Source: Pseudopyrenochaeta lycopersici
Lineage: Eukaryota > Ascomycota > Dothideomycetes > Pleosporales > Pseudopyrenochaetaceae
Length of the DNA stretch: 64,000 nucleotides
Direction: 5' to 3'
Assembly: GCA_003313425.1 (NCBI GenBank)
Contig: NHZP01000081.1
Coordinates: 62,001-126,000, forward strand
In this document: one piece after another, positions 11,272-23,079 of the stretch
How positions within the stretch are numbered: position 1 is the stretch's first letter
How the letters are laid out: every line of letters starts with the position of its first letter
Notes under the pieces: model-generated
What the model saw: the letters and a program-made list of their open reading frames with translations, nothing else
What the model was told of the DNA's origin: nothing
The model's database searches: none
Made by a program: the position numbers and the translations under genes

Positions 11272-12059
11272 CTACGCACAGGGACACGAAAGCCAGTTCC
11301 TTCCTGATGGTTGTACCTCTCCTACCGCATCGCTGAGTCCAACAAACCACATGGACTCTCCAAACGGCCACACACCTGAAAATCTACATTTTCGAACAAA
11401 CCTTGGCGAATTATAACTTACCGACGCACAAGGCTCACATACCCTGAGCGGCATACATGCGCAGTCTACACACGTACTATAGTACCCGTCCCCTAACAGG
11501 GAGACCACTCGGTTAACAACTGAAGGTTCCACAATCTGCCCCGACGGCAGGATGAGAAGGGATACTATGCGCTGCAAAAGCACATCCAGTGCCTCCATAG
11601 AGAGTTGCGCAAACAAAATAGTTTGTTCCATCTCGTTCCAGTATACAGTTTCCACTTTAAGGACCAGGAGCGACTGCCGGGTATCCCCCAGGGCACTAAA
11701 GCGCTCATTGAACTTGGAAAGACACTCCAGGTGTTGCTCCTCTACACACTGCTTAGGAGGTTGCCCACTCTCCTTAGTAATCCACCAAGACTGTCTCCCC
11801 GACAAATCCACATGAAGTGCTAGAGAGACGCATTGTTCCACGAGCTCTGCTACTCCGTCAGTGGGGGAGGCCCACTGAAGTTAGAAGTAAAAGAAACAAG
11901 TAGACACCTACCCGGCACCCGACTCCGCAGGTATTCAATGTTTGCAACTGTCCCAGGGAAGGGCTCCCCCCTTTGACCCGACACAAGCGTGTCCAGTGAC
12001 ACTACATGACTATGATCCATAGTAGAGGCTACGGTATACTGCCCAGTGCGCGATTCCAT
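11272..12059 (-). CDS. KESG-family two-exon protein (cassette 7)
   Basis: 240 aa. Exons 12059-11912 and 11846-11272, intron 65 nt (GTAGGT donor, CACTGAC, GTAGCAG acceptor). Exon 1 has G-E-P-F-P-G-T. Exon 2 has W-W-I-T-K-E-S-G, C-V-E-E-Q-H-L-E-C-L, a C-A-C-M-P-L-R-V-C-E-P-C cluster and W-F-V-G-L-S-D-A-V-G. ATG lies in a GCGAT-GGA-ATCGC hairpin on the coding strand. The L-E-C-L codons also form an ACAC-CTGGA-GTGT hairpin. Confidence 0.85.
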
Positions 12060-12084
12060 CGCAATGAAGTTTTAAAGAACACTC

Positions 12085-12600
12085 CATGCCAACAGCAGAG
12101 GAGCTGTAGTTAGTTATATACACCTCCGTCTCTGGCACTGCCAAGACACACTAGTCCCTAGCAGGCAATGTAATGCCCATTCCATCTGTCTACCGCCATA
12201 GACCAATCAGACTGACGTTCTGAAAAAGAGTGGGCACAACAGGGTCAGACGACCCGCACTGTCCGTGCTCTGCTCTGCTTACTAAGTGCAGCGCCCCTAG
12301 CCTACAAGTAGTCTACCGCTTCGCTACTCGTTCCACTCGCCGGCCCTGCTTACATGTAAAGTGTCCAGGATCAGAAGCGCAAGGCTCCTGACCACTTGAC
12401 AACTTTCTAGTGAAAGGAATCATATATAGGCGGAACGCCACACTAGAAAGTTGACGTGGCTGGAGAGTGACCTCCCGCCCACCCACTACTGGGTGAGGAC
12501 CATGTACCTCCAGAACCGCGCTAAATCGCGCACAGGGCAATTGACAACTTTTTTTTTGCGCCACACTGTGTCGTACTTAGCCAATTTTTTTTTTGAAAAA
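12085..12600 (-). repeat. Cassette control region 8
   Basis: Palindrome at 12400-12453, loop GGCGGAACGCC. Next to it the hairpin AGAAGC/GCTCCT shows an A-C mismatch on plus, which is G-U on minus. Distance to next 1577 bp. Confidence 0.85.
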
Positions 12601-12799
12601 ATACTCTCTGCAGATACTTACAAGTAAATCCTGCAAACAATGAACAAGCAGCCACCACTGCACAAAAAACCAAAGGCTGCTAAGGTAAAAACGGTCCCCC
12701 ACACATATTCCATCGTAAATAGAACCATCTACCAATAATACTCACAAATATATATGAGACAACACATATACTGTGCCATACAAGATCTTTGCCTCCGCA

Positions 12800-13595
12800 T
12801 CAACAATGCGTACACAACCCTAAGGGCGACGCCCAAACATCTAAACAGGTTAACCAGTCAAGCCTCGACGGATGCACCATACCGACAGCATCACTGCACC
12901 CAGAAAACCATCCATGGGGCCCATCAGGACACACTCCGCTAAACTTGTCCCAACGTGTAAACCGCTGATGCGTAATGGGCAAGCTGCAACAGGGCTGACA
13001 AGACGCCTGCAAAGTGCACCCACACGAAAATGATCCAGAAAAGCCTCCGCAATCCAACACGGAGAATAATCCATCAATAGTAAAGGCATCCGCCAAGGCC
13101 CCTTCCGATACCCAAACACTGGGCAATACGCGATGCCAAAACATCCGCAAGGTGATCAAGGAGAGTTGCGCAAACGCGACAACGCTCCGCATCTGCATAG
13201 CGCTAACAGCAATATCGACCTTCCAGACGAGTAGCGCTTTAGGGGAAACACAACCAAAACATGAGGTAGAGAAGGTAGCCGAGCATCCGCACACTACCTT
13301 CGAACCACACGTTGGGGGGAGCTGCCCACTCTCCTTGGTGAGCCACCAACAGTACTCGCCCTGCGACTTGACATGACACGTCACCGACACTTGCTGTTCC
13401 ACAAGGTATACAACCATGTTAGTTGTTCCCCCAACCAACCCAATGGACACGTGACTTACAGCAAACGTTACACATTAGCCACTCAATGGCTGCAGCGTCC
13501 CCTACAAAGGGAGGGCCATACATGCCCTTACTAAGCCTATCAGCCGTCAAGAGGAGCGCGTTCTCTGTGCGCTCTGCTACGCGTGGCAACTCCAT
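12800..13595 (-). CDS. KESG-family protein with a doubtful 3' splice site (cassette 8)
   Basis: About 247 aa if spliced at the family position. Exon 1 13595-13460 ends at a perfect GTAAGT donor. Exon 2 should begin near 13407, but the sequence after the CTAAC branch motif reads ...GTATAC before C-T-T-G-T-G-G, with no AG where every relative has one; the next AG is out of frame. The rest looks intact: W-W-L-T-K-E-S-G, C-G-C-T-L-Q-A-S-C-Q-P-C, W-F-S-G-C-S-D-A-V-G. Either an AC acceptor is used, or this copy can no longer be spliced correctly. It lacks the usual Q-H-x2-C-L and has C-G-S-K-V-V-C-G-C instead. Confidence 0.7.
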
Positions 13596-13644
13596 AGCCT
13601 ACACAAAACCATGCGGGTCAGAAAACTACCCGATCTGACTGTCC

Positions 13645-14150
13645 GTTGAGGGAGTGCACCACCTCCGTGACAACAGAGGAACTGTTGTGGTTATATACGT
13701 CCCTTCCTTGTGCGCCGCCAAGAGCACCTAGTCCCTAAGAGGCAGAACCATGCCAATTCCATGCGTCCATATTCATAGACCAATCAGACTAAAGCTCTGA
13801 AGTAGAGTGGGCAACCCATGGTCAGATGACCCGCACTGTCCGTGCTTCGTGTTGCTTACTAAGTGCATGGCCCCTAAACTACTCGTAGTTTAACGCTCCG
13901 CTGCCTAGTCCCTAGGCGTGCCCTGCTTAATTGTAAAGTGGCAAGGGTAACCAGCGCAAGGCTGGTGACCACTTGACAACTTTCTAGTGAAAGGAATCAT
14001 ATATAGGCGGTTCGCCACACTAGAAAGTTGAGTCGGGGCCCGTGCCCCCCCCATGTGCCACACCTCCATGTGACTCTGCATCGCCTCCAGCCACAATTCC
14101 TGTGGACTTAGCCAAAAAAATTTGGGATTTTTTTTTTCGCACTTACCTTA
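13645..14150 (-). repeat. Cassette control region 9
   Basis: Palindrome at 13977-14030, loop GGCGGTTCGCC. Carries the GCCTA-GGGAC-TAGGC allele of the third cloverleaf arm. Distance to next 1571 bp. Confidence 0.85.
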
Positions 14151-14401
14151 CTGAGCCCAACTAAATTCATACGACGTCCCCCGTCTACTACCAATACGAT
14201 ACTCTTGCACTACCCTTATTATTATAAGGTATATTCCTAAAAAAATCAAAATAAACTTAAAATGTAATCAAATTTAATCATTCTAGAACACTTACTGTAT
14301 AAGCGCTCACACCCTTATCATGCCAATTCTTAACATCATAGCAAAACTTCGTTTATGTACTGCATTTCTGTACTACAGCAAAAAAAAGCAAACACTCCCA
14401 G

Positions 14402-15197
14402 TTAACACTGAGATGCATCCGCATACCAACAACGCAGCCACTCGGCCCCAAACGGGTACACTGTACCAGGAGCGTCACTGACACCAGCGAACCACGCTGA
14501 ATCTCTATTCGGACGCATGCAGTGAAATCTATCCCAACGCTCGAACCGCCGCTGCTTTCTCGTGAGCGCCGCACAGCATGCGCAGTCTTCATACAAGGTA
14601 CAACTACACAACGCGCTGCTAGAAAACCGCCCGTTCTCCAACGCAGCGCACACTGCGAGCAACAACTGCACATCTGCAGCGTGCCCTCCTGGCAACACCA
14701 CAAGAGGCAACACACGTTGCACAAACACATCGAGTGTCTCTTCCGAGAGCCGAGCAAAGAAGACAATGCTCTGCCAGCGACCACTTATCGGGGTCAGGGT
14801 ATCCACCTTAAAAACAAGCAAGGCCTGCCGACTATCGCGGAGGGAAATAGAATCAACATAGCCCCTAAGACATCCGTCATGTTGTTCGTCCACGCACTGC
14901 TGAGGAGGCTTCCCGCTCTCCTTCGTGGGCCACCACAATACGCCGCCATCTTCTCTATTATGGCACGTCATCGATATTCCTTGTTCCACAAGCTCTGTCC
15001 CAGAAAACAAAATCAAGTTAGTTAGGCGTCTCTAACTTGTTTACAACGAAAAAGCGCCTACCGTGCAAGTGCTCCCGCACCCACTGTATGTTAACATCAG
15101 TCCCTTCAAACGGCTCCCCGCGCACACCTGGTTCCAGTGTGTCTATCGACCACCTCTTGCTTCCACCAAGCGAACTCACTCCGGCTTGCGTCTCCAT
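14402..15197 (-). CDS. KESG-family two-exon protein (cassette 9)
   Basis: 242 aa. Exons 15197-15062 and 14994-14402, intron 67 nt (GTAGGC donor, CTAACTAAC, GGGACAG acceptor). Motifs: G-E-P-F-E-G-T in exon 1; W-W-P-T-K-E-S-G, C-V-D-E-Q-H-D-G-C-L, C-S-C-T-L-Y-E-D-C-A-C-C and W-F-A-G-V-S-D-A-P-G in exon 2. Close paralog of cassette 21 (33336-34125), differing at scattered codons and by a short in-frame difference in the middle, so the pair duplicated earlier than the identical copies elsewhere in the array. Confidence 0.85.
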
Positions 15198-15227
15198 CGC
15201 AGTCAACGAGGAGTTGATCAAGGAAAG

Positions 15228-15720
15228 ACACCACCTCCGTGGGTGGGAAGCCCTCCCCTCTTATATATTCCTCGATACCTTGCGCTACGCCAAGATGTGT
15301 TAGTCCCTATCAGGCAGCGGAATGCCCCGTCCCTGTGTCTATGTTCATAGCCCAATCATATAGATGATTCAAAGAAAAGTGGGCAAAGCAGCGTCATCTG
15401 ACCCGCACCGTCCGTGCTCTGCTTTGCTTACTAAGTGCATTGCCTCTAAACTACTCGTAGTTTAACGCTTCGCTTCTCGTTCCACTCGAGGCCCTGCTTA
15501 ATTGTAAAGTGTCCAGGGTAACCAGCGCAAGGCTGGTGACCACTTGACAACTTTCTAGTGAAAGGAATCATATATAGGCTGCGCCACACTAGAAAAGTTG
15601 ATTTCTGCCCCGTGCGCACAATCTGCGCCACACCCCCAGGTGACCCAACATGGCCCTCCAGCCACAACAAAATGGACTTAGCCAATTTTCGACGATTGAT
15701 TTTTCAAAACATCGTCCATC
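15228..15720 (-). repeat. Cassette control region 10
   Basis: Palindrome at 15548-15600, loop GGCTGCGCC with extra A. The CCAAT-side hairpin is AATCAT/ATGATT. Distance to next 1569 bp. Confidence 0.85.
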
Positions 15721-15986
15721 CAACAAAAACATTCCATAGTTACCACGACCATAACATACAGACAACAGCTGAAAAAAACGAGCTTTCCGATTACTTGTAA
15801 AATACGCAGACTGCTCTGCATCACAAACACTTAAAATAAGTATCATTAATACTACACTCTGATATTACATAGGAAGACATTCTACATACGTACAAAATTA
15901 ACACAATAGTAAATTGCATGCCGCCCATACTCATGTCGACACTGTCATAGTGTAAACCTACACAACATAGTGAACACCCTAAACTC

Positions 15987-16732
15987 CTATGGTACTCCAT
16001 ACACAGACCCTGTAGATGTAGTAAAACAACAACTAAGCCACGGGAACTTAGTAATATCTCTCACCTTCGGGATATCGAGCGCATCTGTAACCCCAGTAAA
16101 CCACCTCCGCTCTGGACACGGATATACACCTGTAAATCCATTCCGCCACACCCACATCGCTCCGCTTCCTACGTTACTTCGGCAAGCCTGACAAACAGCG
16201 GCTAATGGACTACAGTCACACTCTGTAGACACCCCGTATCCACCTCTTGACAAGAACGACGACATAAGCTGCGCCGCGTCCGCTGACGAAGCCACAACAT
16301 CCCATTGGGGCAATACTCGCCCAAGTAGATTACACACGCTATACGTAGAAAGCTCCGCAAGACAAACCTCCGGTTGTTGGCTGTCAATGACAAAAACAAC
16401 AGCAAGATACGCTGTTGGATAAGGCTGTCGAGCTTCATCCCATACACAACTCGAACATTCTGTCTCCCGACAACGCTGGGGCAGCTGCCCGCTCTCCTTG
16501 TTGAGCCACCACTGTACAGACTCTGCACGAGCTACGCAGGTCACAGACACAGACCGTACCACAAAGTCTGTGACTCCATTAGCGACTGGCCAGCCGGCGC
16601 ACTACGATACAAACCGTTGAGATACACCTCTAACAACTTCAGCGTATCCACTGTGGAAAGCGGCCCTACCGGCACACCTGAAGTAATAGATGCCACGCTC
16701 CCGCTGCCACAACACTCCGTAGAGCGATCCAT
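15987..16732 (-). CDS. Divergent KESG-family protein (cassette 10)
   Basis: 232 aa. Exons 16732-16615 and 16567-15987, intron 47 nt (GTTTGT donor, CGCTAATG, GTCACAG acceptor). Exon 1 has G-P-L-S-T-V-D-T-L-K-L-L-E-V-Y-L-N at the family position. Exon 2 has W-W-L-N-K-E-S-G (Asn replaces the usual Thr), C-R-E-T-E-C-S-S-C, C-D-C-S-P-L-A-A-V-C-Q-A-C, and W-F-T-G-V-T-D-A-L with an insertion before the final W-L-S-C. Start ATG sits in GCGA-TGGA-TCGC. Confidence 0.8.
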
Positions 16733-16754
16733 CGCACCTAAGCTATGTACAACA

Positions 16755-17305
16755 TGTACTGTCGTATGACGCTTATCTAAGCTTCATCATATTAACTCCA
16801 TACCCTTCGCTCCCGAAGAAAAAAAGGACATACCTTAACGCACTCCTTGCGTGATTGCACAGTGGCGCAAACCACTTTTATATTGAAAAGCGTCTATCCA
16901 GCAATTGGACTACGCCAAGAGAAGATCATTCCATAACAAGCGATGAACCGCCCACTCCATGTGTTCCCGCCTCCACGTGACAAAAAGGCTAGCGCTTACA
17001 GGGGGCAGCGCCTCTAGGCTTTAAAAAGCCTAACCCTCCGGTGCTATCTCCAATAGCAGGCCCTGCTTAACGGTAAAGTGGCAAGGGTAACCAGCACGAG
17101 GCTGGTGACCACTTGACAACTTTCTAGTGAAAGGAATCATATATAGCACTCGAAAGTTGTCGGAGGGGGCCCGTGCCCAAAAACGACCCATGTCTGCGCT
17201 CCCCGAGCCACAGCCAACCTGACTCGGCGTGCCCCTCCAGCCACAGTTCCTGTGGACTTAGCCAATTTTTTACGAATTTCCATCTGAAGGGCTCCCACCC
17301 TTACT
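16755..17305 (-). repeat. Cassette control region 11
   Basis: Palindrome at 17117-17159, short form with GCACTCGAAAGTTG. Shortened CCAAT side. Third cloverleaf arm is the GCTATT/AATAGC allele. Distance to next 1582 bp. Confidence 0.8.
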
Positions 17306-17516
17306 GACCAAGCTGCGCACCACAACTTCTTCGTTTCCAGAAGAGCCCTGCCATTACCATCTTAGCAACTATATGTGAAAAAAATAAATACACTTACAAT
17401 AATGTACTAAATGAACCTGATACATAATGTATAATATATCCTCATAGTATACACACTATTACTTTCGTATACGCCATATACATAGAGACAAGAAGAGGAA
17501 CCTACAGGTAACCACC

Positions 17517-18316
17517 TTACCAAGAACGAGTGCAACTCAACCAGTTCCTGCCAGACGGTAGTACTGCTCCCACAGCGTCACTGATTCCAGCGAACCAAGG
17601 CGACTCTCTACATGGCCGTACCCCGGAAAATTCATCTACTCGAACAAACCTTGATGAAACACCATGTGCATACACACAAGGCTCACATATCCAGTTGAGA
17701 GTACATGCGCAGTCCACCCGCGTATTATACCATCCATCCTGTAAGGAATACAACAACATAGACGCCGTAAAGGCCTCTACCATCTGCCCCGGCGGCAGTA
17801 TTAGAAGGGGTAGGATCCGCTGCAAGAGAACATCCAGTGTCTCTACCGAAAGCTGCGCAAATGAAACAAGGCTCCACAGTTCACCATCCCGACGGACCGC
17901 CTCCACCTTGAGGACCAGGAGCGACTGCCGAGTCCCACCATCGGCAATGAACTGACCGTACTCTCTCAGACAAAACGTGTGTTCCTCCTTTACACATTGG
18001 ATAGGAAGGCGTCCGCTCTCTTTGGTGAACCACCAAGCTTGTCTTCCCGACGCATTTATGGTGAGCGTGAGAGACACATGATGCTCTACCAGCACTGTGA
18101 TGAGGTTAGTTGGGAAGGGCCCAACTTCTTCCGTGTCTACGTAAACAGAAAGAGACACCTACAGGACACGTGATCCCTCACTACGTTAAACTCTGCTTCT
18201 GTCCCTACGGACAATGCGGAAGGGCTTCCTTCCTGCAACCCATCTATTCGTAATGGAAGGACACTTGTCATGTCTGCCTCCGCATAGCCAGTGCCCTGCC
18301 CGGTTTGCGACTCCAT
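17517..18316 (-). CDS. KESG-family two-exon protein (cassette 11)
   Basis: 243 aa. Exons 18316-18163 and 18094-17517, intron 68 nt (GTAGGT donor, CTAACCTCATCACAG acceptor region). Motifs: W-W-F-T-K-E-S-G, C-V-K-E-E-H-T-F-C-L, C-A-C-T-L-N-W-I-C-E-P-C, W-F-A-G-I-S-D-A-V-G. Its last 130 bp of coding sequence are nearly the same as in cassette 36 (57039), a sign of gene conversion. ATG lies in a perfect TGCGA-TGGAG-TCGCA hairpin. Confidence 0.85.
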
Positions 18317-18349
18317 CGCAGGGTGATACAAAAAGAAAAGAATCCCTTC

Positions 18350-18900
18350 GAGGCCATGCCACATGTCCATGAACACAGATCCTCTGTTGTTATATACCGT
18401 GATATCCATCCTGTCTTTGCCAAGACCACCTAGTCCCTAGTAAGTAACCAAAAGCTCACTCCCTGTGTCTATGTTCATAGACCAATCAAATCATAGATTT
18501 AGATGGTGTGGGGGCAAGGGTGCCTCCCACGTGCCCACAACAGTCAGATGACCCGCACCGTCCGTGCTTTTGTAGGCTTACAAGGGTCTTTGCCTCTAGC
18601 CTCTAAAGAGACTAACACTTCGCTACTCCCTCCAGTCGTGGGCAAACCTTAAGGTAAAGTGTCAGGGGTCAAGGAGCGCAAGGCTCCTGACCACTTGACA
18701 ACTTTCTAGTGAAAGGAATCATATATAGGCAAAACGCCACACTAGAAAGTTGAGGCCTGGCCTGTGCGCACCATCTGCGCCACAAGTGACTCTCCCGAGC
18801 CACAGCATCTAACGTGACTTAGTGTGCCCCCAGCCACAACAAAATGGACTTACGCTTTTTTTTTTTGAAGAATAATTTTCAATTTTCCAAAAAAATTCTC
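18350..18900 (-). repeat. Cassette control region 12
   Basis: Palindrome at 18699-18752, loop GGCAAAACGCC. The arm TAGCCTCT/AGAGACTA has a C-A mismatch on plus (U-G on minus). Distance to next 1580 bp. Confidence 0.85.
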
Positions 18901-19224
18901 GTCCTATGGAGCTGCCACACGTTACTCTCCATACAACATTACTATACAAAAAATCGACATACAAGTATACTCATAATGCTCCCCTCACACTTCAAATAAT
19001 CATCGCTCTCCACAAATAACATGTAAAACTACATTCGTATTATTAGACTACCCTAACATATCTCTACCTTATTAATAAGGTAATAACAAGTAACTTACGT
19101 TCACAACACAGCAGCTTTCCTATAGCAAACAATTAACTACAGTAATAGCTCCACAACCGAGACCACTGCCTCTACAATCTATCAGACGATAACAAAAAAC
19201 TCTGTTTTACATACACCTAATAGG
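18901..19224. other. Filler of cassette 12
   Basis: About 320 bp, AT-rich, no supported gene. Confidence 0.5.
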
Positions 19225-19865
19225 TTAATCCGCCGGAAGCTCCGCAAAGAGAAATTTACCAGGCTCCGTATACACAGCACAACGGAGCACCATCTTCTCT
19301 CCATCTGCAATAATCCTATGAACACGCTTCACGTTAACATGGCTACTACTGAAAGAATGTCATGGTCATGAAGATACATGACCTAGAAACCAATAGATGA
19401 CAACACTTACACCAAATCACTTGACGCCGGTTCCCCAACACAAAGTACAATGTTGCCGACGAGGTCCTCCAACGCTTCCGCAGCTTGCTCGCCTGTCGCG
19501 CCCTGCAAATCGATCACCTCTACGTGGAAGAGATCCACCAATAGAGTAATAGCGTGGTTGACCACCTCAAAAGATGCCATCAAATGCTGTAACAGCACCT
19601 CAGGCGTGTCACGAAGTACGTCCACCGCCCGTCTGACGTAGCACACCGCCATGGCTACCTCCTGTGCCCGCAATACCCATGCGTGATGCAAAGACGAAGC
19701 ATCCACTTCTTCCAAAACTGCCTCCGCAAAAACCTGACTGGAACGGCTCCGCCGGCCCCCATACAAAGAACTCGTCACCCATGACGAAAAACGACGACGT
19801 CCTACCAGAGAACCATTGTTACCCGAAGTCGTGCTACCACGACGAATAGAGTGTACTCCCTCCAT
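19225..19865 (-). CDS. Helical protein, two exons, not KESG (cassette 12)
   Basis: Not recognised; 192 aa. Exon 1 19865-19411 and exon 2 19348-19225 are joined by a 62-nt intron (donor GTAAGT, branch-like ATGAC, acceptor TTTCAG); the junction keeps frame and gives D-L-V-S-S-H-V-N-V-K. The N-terminus is Ser/Arg/Gly-rich (residues about 1-40). The middle is a long helical region (A-V-L-E-E-V-D...V-L-L-Q-H-L-M-A-S-F-E-V-V-N-H-A-I-T-L-L). The C-terminus looks like a small beta domain (M-V-L-R-C-A-V-Y-T-E-P-G-K-F-L-F-A-E-L). No signal peptide. It may be distantly similar in layout to the cassette 20/38 pair, but I could not align them. Confidence 0.75.
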
Positions 19866-19959
19866 ACACTAACCAGCATTCACAGGCCCGCATCCGCGCA
19901 CTGTAGACTATAGTACCTGTACGGAAATCGTAATTAGAAGTTTAGATCCCTAACAACCT

Positions 19960-20465
19960 CACCTCCGTGGGTGGGAGGCCCTCCCATCTTATATATTCCT
20001 CGATACCTTGCGCAATGCCAAGGAATGCTAGTCCCTACGAGGCAGAGGCGTGCCTACTCCCTATGTCTACGTTCATAGACCAATCACAGTACTGATTGAA
20101 AAGAAGAGCGTGCCAAAGCAGCGTCATCTGACACGCCACGTCCGTGCTCTGCTTTGCTTACTAAGTGCAGCGCCCCTAAACCCCAAGTGGTTTAACGCTC
20201 CGCTGCCTAGTCCCTAGGCGTGCCCTGCTTAACGGTAAAGCCGTCGTAGCCAGGAGCACAAGGCTCCCGACCACTTGACAACTTTCTAGTGAAAGGAATC
20301 ATATATAGGCTGCGCCACACTAGAAAAGTTGTCAGGGAGGCCCGTGCCCCCCCATGTGCCACATCTCCATGTGACTCTGCATGGCCCTCCAGCCACAGGG
20401 AAATTGGACTTAGCCAAAATTTCTTGAGAGATTTGATGTTCCATCCCAAGGGCGCCCACACCCTT
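19960..20465 (-). repeat. Cassette control region 13
   Basis: Palindrome at 20279-20331, loop GGCTGCGCC with extra A. Adjacent hairpin AGGAGC/GCTCCC has an A-C pair on plus (G-U on minus). Distance to next 1573 bp. Confidence 0.85.
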
Positions 20466-20720
20466 AACAATGAAGCTCCGCACCACGATTTCTTCGTTTC
20501 CAGAAGAGCCCTACCATTACTAAATCAGTCCTATTTTCTAATACGAAAAAAAAGTAAAATACAATAAACATACCTATTCTCCTACACAAATAGGCTATAC
20601 TATACCATAGAGCTTTATGATACTAACGTATTATAAAAAGCACAAAGTCAGCATGTACTCTGTCTCAAAGACTATAGCATTACCAATGCCATTCCATAAG
20701 GCAAACAAACTACATCGTGG

Positions 20721-21507
20721 TTACGACCATCCACGACAGGAGAGCCAGTCCTCTCCTGACGGTTGTACTATTCCTACTGCATCGCTGAGTCCACCAAACC
20801 AACATGTCCTTGACGACCGCCATAAACGGTAGAATCGGTCTAGACGAACAAACCTTGGTGATGTATGGGATAAAAACCCACAAGGCTCACACCTACTTTT
20901 AACAGTACACGCGCAGTCGACCCGCGTACTATACCACCCTTCCTCTAAAACGTAGAACAATCTACGTACCGTAACAGAAGAAGCATCCGCAGCTTGCCCA
21001 CTAGGCAATGCAAGAAGAGGGATAACGCGCTCCACCAGCACATCCAGTGCCTCTAACGAGAGCTGCGCAAACGCAACATAGCTCCACACCACGCCCCTAA
21101 CCAACGTATCCACCTTGAAGACCAGGAGAGACTGCCGGGTGGTACCCTGTGCACAGAGTTCTTTATAGTCCTCCAGACAAAACCGGTGCTTCTGAGAAAT
21201 ACACTGTCGAGGGAGCTGCCCGCTCTCCTTGGTCAACCACGCGGATTGTCTCCCCGACACATCGAGATAGAGAGTAAGAGAAACGCAGTGTCCCACCAGC
21301 TCTGTGACGATATCAGTTGGGAGGGGATACCCAACCTGAGAAAAGAAGTACATACTTACGTTGAACGTGCCTCCGCACCCATTGAAGATTGTTGGCTGTC
21401 CCAGGAAAGGGCTCCCCCTTCTCGCCAGGCAAGAGCGTATCTACTGCTAACAAGCGACTATCATCCATAGCCTCTATGGGAGCACCCTGTCCCTGTAGCG
21501 ACTCCAT
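20721..21507 (-). CDS. KESG-family two-exon protein (cassette 13)
   Basis: 242 aa. Exons 21507-21360 and 21301-20721, intron 58 nt (GTAAGT donor, CAACTGATAT, GTCACAG acceptor). Motifs: G-E-P-F-P-G-T and L-Q-W-V-R-R-H in exon 1; S-A-W-L-T-K-E-S-G (first Trp replaced by Ala), C-I-S-Q-K-H-R-F-C-L, C-A-C-T-V-K-S-R-C-E-P-C and W-F-G-G-L-S-D-A-V-G in exon 2. Its C-terminal codons match those of cassette 30, another patch of conversion. Confidence 0.85.
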
Positions 21508-21534
21508 CGCAAAGCAAAAAGAATGAAAAAAAGA

Positions 21535-22015
21535 CACTCCGTACAAACAGCTCCCCTGTTATTATTATATACCTCTGTCTCTTGCACCCTGCAAAGACCA
21601 ACTACTACATAGTAAGCAGCGGAGTGCCCATTCCATGTTGTCTACATTCATAGACCAATCAAATGACTGATTGAAAAAAAGAGTGGCAAAGAAGAGTCAG
21701 ATGACCCGCACCGTCCGTGCTCTGCTCTGCTTACTAAGTGCATTGCCTCTAAACTAATTCTAGTTTAACACTCCGTTGCGATCTCCAATCGCAGGCAAAG
21801 CTTACGTGTAAAGTGGCAAGGGTAAGGAGCGCAAGGCTCCTGACCACTTGACAACTTTCTAGTGAAAGGAATCATATATAGGCGGTTCGCCACACTAGAA
21901 AGTTGAGTCGGGGTCTGTGCGCACGATCTGCGCCACAGCCAACGTGACTCTGCATGGCCTCCAGCCACTGTGAAATTGGACTTAGCCAATTTTTTTGAAG
22001 GTTCGATGTTCCATT
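21535..22015 (-). repeat. Cassette control region 14
   Basis: Palindrome at 21852-21905, loop GGCGGTTCGCC. Carries CTACTACATAG in place of CTAGTCCCTAG and the GCGAT/ATCGC arm. Distance to next 1556 bp, the shortest. Confidence 0.85.
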
Positions 22016-22167
22016 AACCACCCTACGCTAATGTCAGCCTTCGCTTCCCAGAATATTGCACAGTACTATGCCGTACCACAGCCATGCATACCTTAACAAC
22101 AGAATTCTACTACCGCACGTACTAATGCTACAAATCAACCATTCTTCCATGGTCTATCCAACAAAAC

Positions 22168-23063
22168 TCAATCATTCCTAAATATAGTCATCCATAGTAA
22201 CTCATCTACAGAACAATTACTAAGTGCACCGTCAATAGACAAAGTAGACGATAACGCAATATGCGGACATGTGAGCCAGTCAAGCGCCAACGGTTGTACA
22301 ATTCCAACCGCATCACTGTACCCAGGAAACCAGCCGTCTGGACCACATGGGAATGGCCCACTGAACATGTCCCATCTCGTGAAACGTTGCCGATTAAAAC
22401 GCAACGACAAACAGGACAGACAATGCTCTCGCAATGTGCACCCGCACCCCACGCTACTGGAAAATCCGCCTACGTCTAGCAAACCAAACAGCGTATCCAC
22501 GTCCTCCGCCTGCACAAGATCCCTATCACGTGTATACACACAAGGCAGCACGCTTTTGATGAATACATCAAATGTATCGGAACAGAGCTTCGCGAACACA
22601 ACCATGCTCCGCACTTGATTGTATTCTCCTACAACATCTGCTCTCCAGACAAGAAATGCAGTCAGGGCATTGTCGGCAGACGCACAATTTCCAAAATAGC
22701 ACCCACACACATTGGGCGCAGAACACTGGCGAGGAGCCTGCCCGCTCTCCCGAGTGAGCCATACGTCTAAGGCGCCATCCGGCTTTAGATGAAACGTAAA
22801 AGAGATGCCTTGCTCCACCAACTCTGCTACTCCGTTAGTTGGGGGACCTCCGCCCAACTACTAAAACATCTACAAAAAGAGAACATACTGTCTATGTGCG
22901 CCCGCACACAATGTAAGCTAGATGCACTCGCTGCAATAGCTTCCCCTCGAATTCCTTCTACAAGGCAGTCGATCCCCGACAAAACACGCTCCAGCTGTAC
23001 GCTAGAAACACTTCCATCATGCTCCGTAGAGATGTGCACTCTGGGTGACGACGCCATCGTCAT
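22168..23063 (-). CDS. KESG-family protein, long form (cassette 14)
   Basis: 276 aa. Exons 23063-22889 and 22823-22168, intron 65 nt (GTATGT donor, CTAAC, GTAGCAG acceptor). Two close ATGs (23063, 23057); the second lies in a GACGA-TGGCG-TCGTC hairpin, a covarying version of the usual start hairpin. Exon 2 has V-W-L-T-R-E-S-G, C-S-A-P-N-V-C-G-C, C-G-C-T-L-R-E-H-C-L-S-C, W-F-P-G-Y-S-D-A-V-G and then about 35 extra residues past the usual W-L-T-C end. Confidence 0.82.
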
Positions 23064-23079
23064 TTGGAGTAAACCAAAA

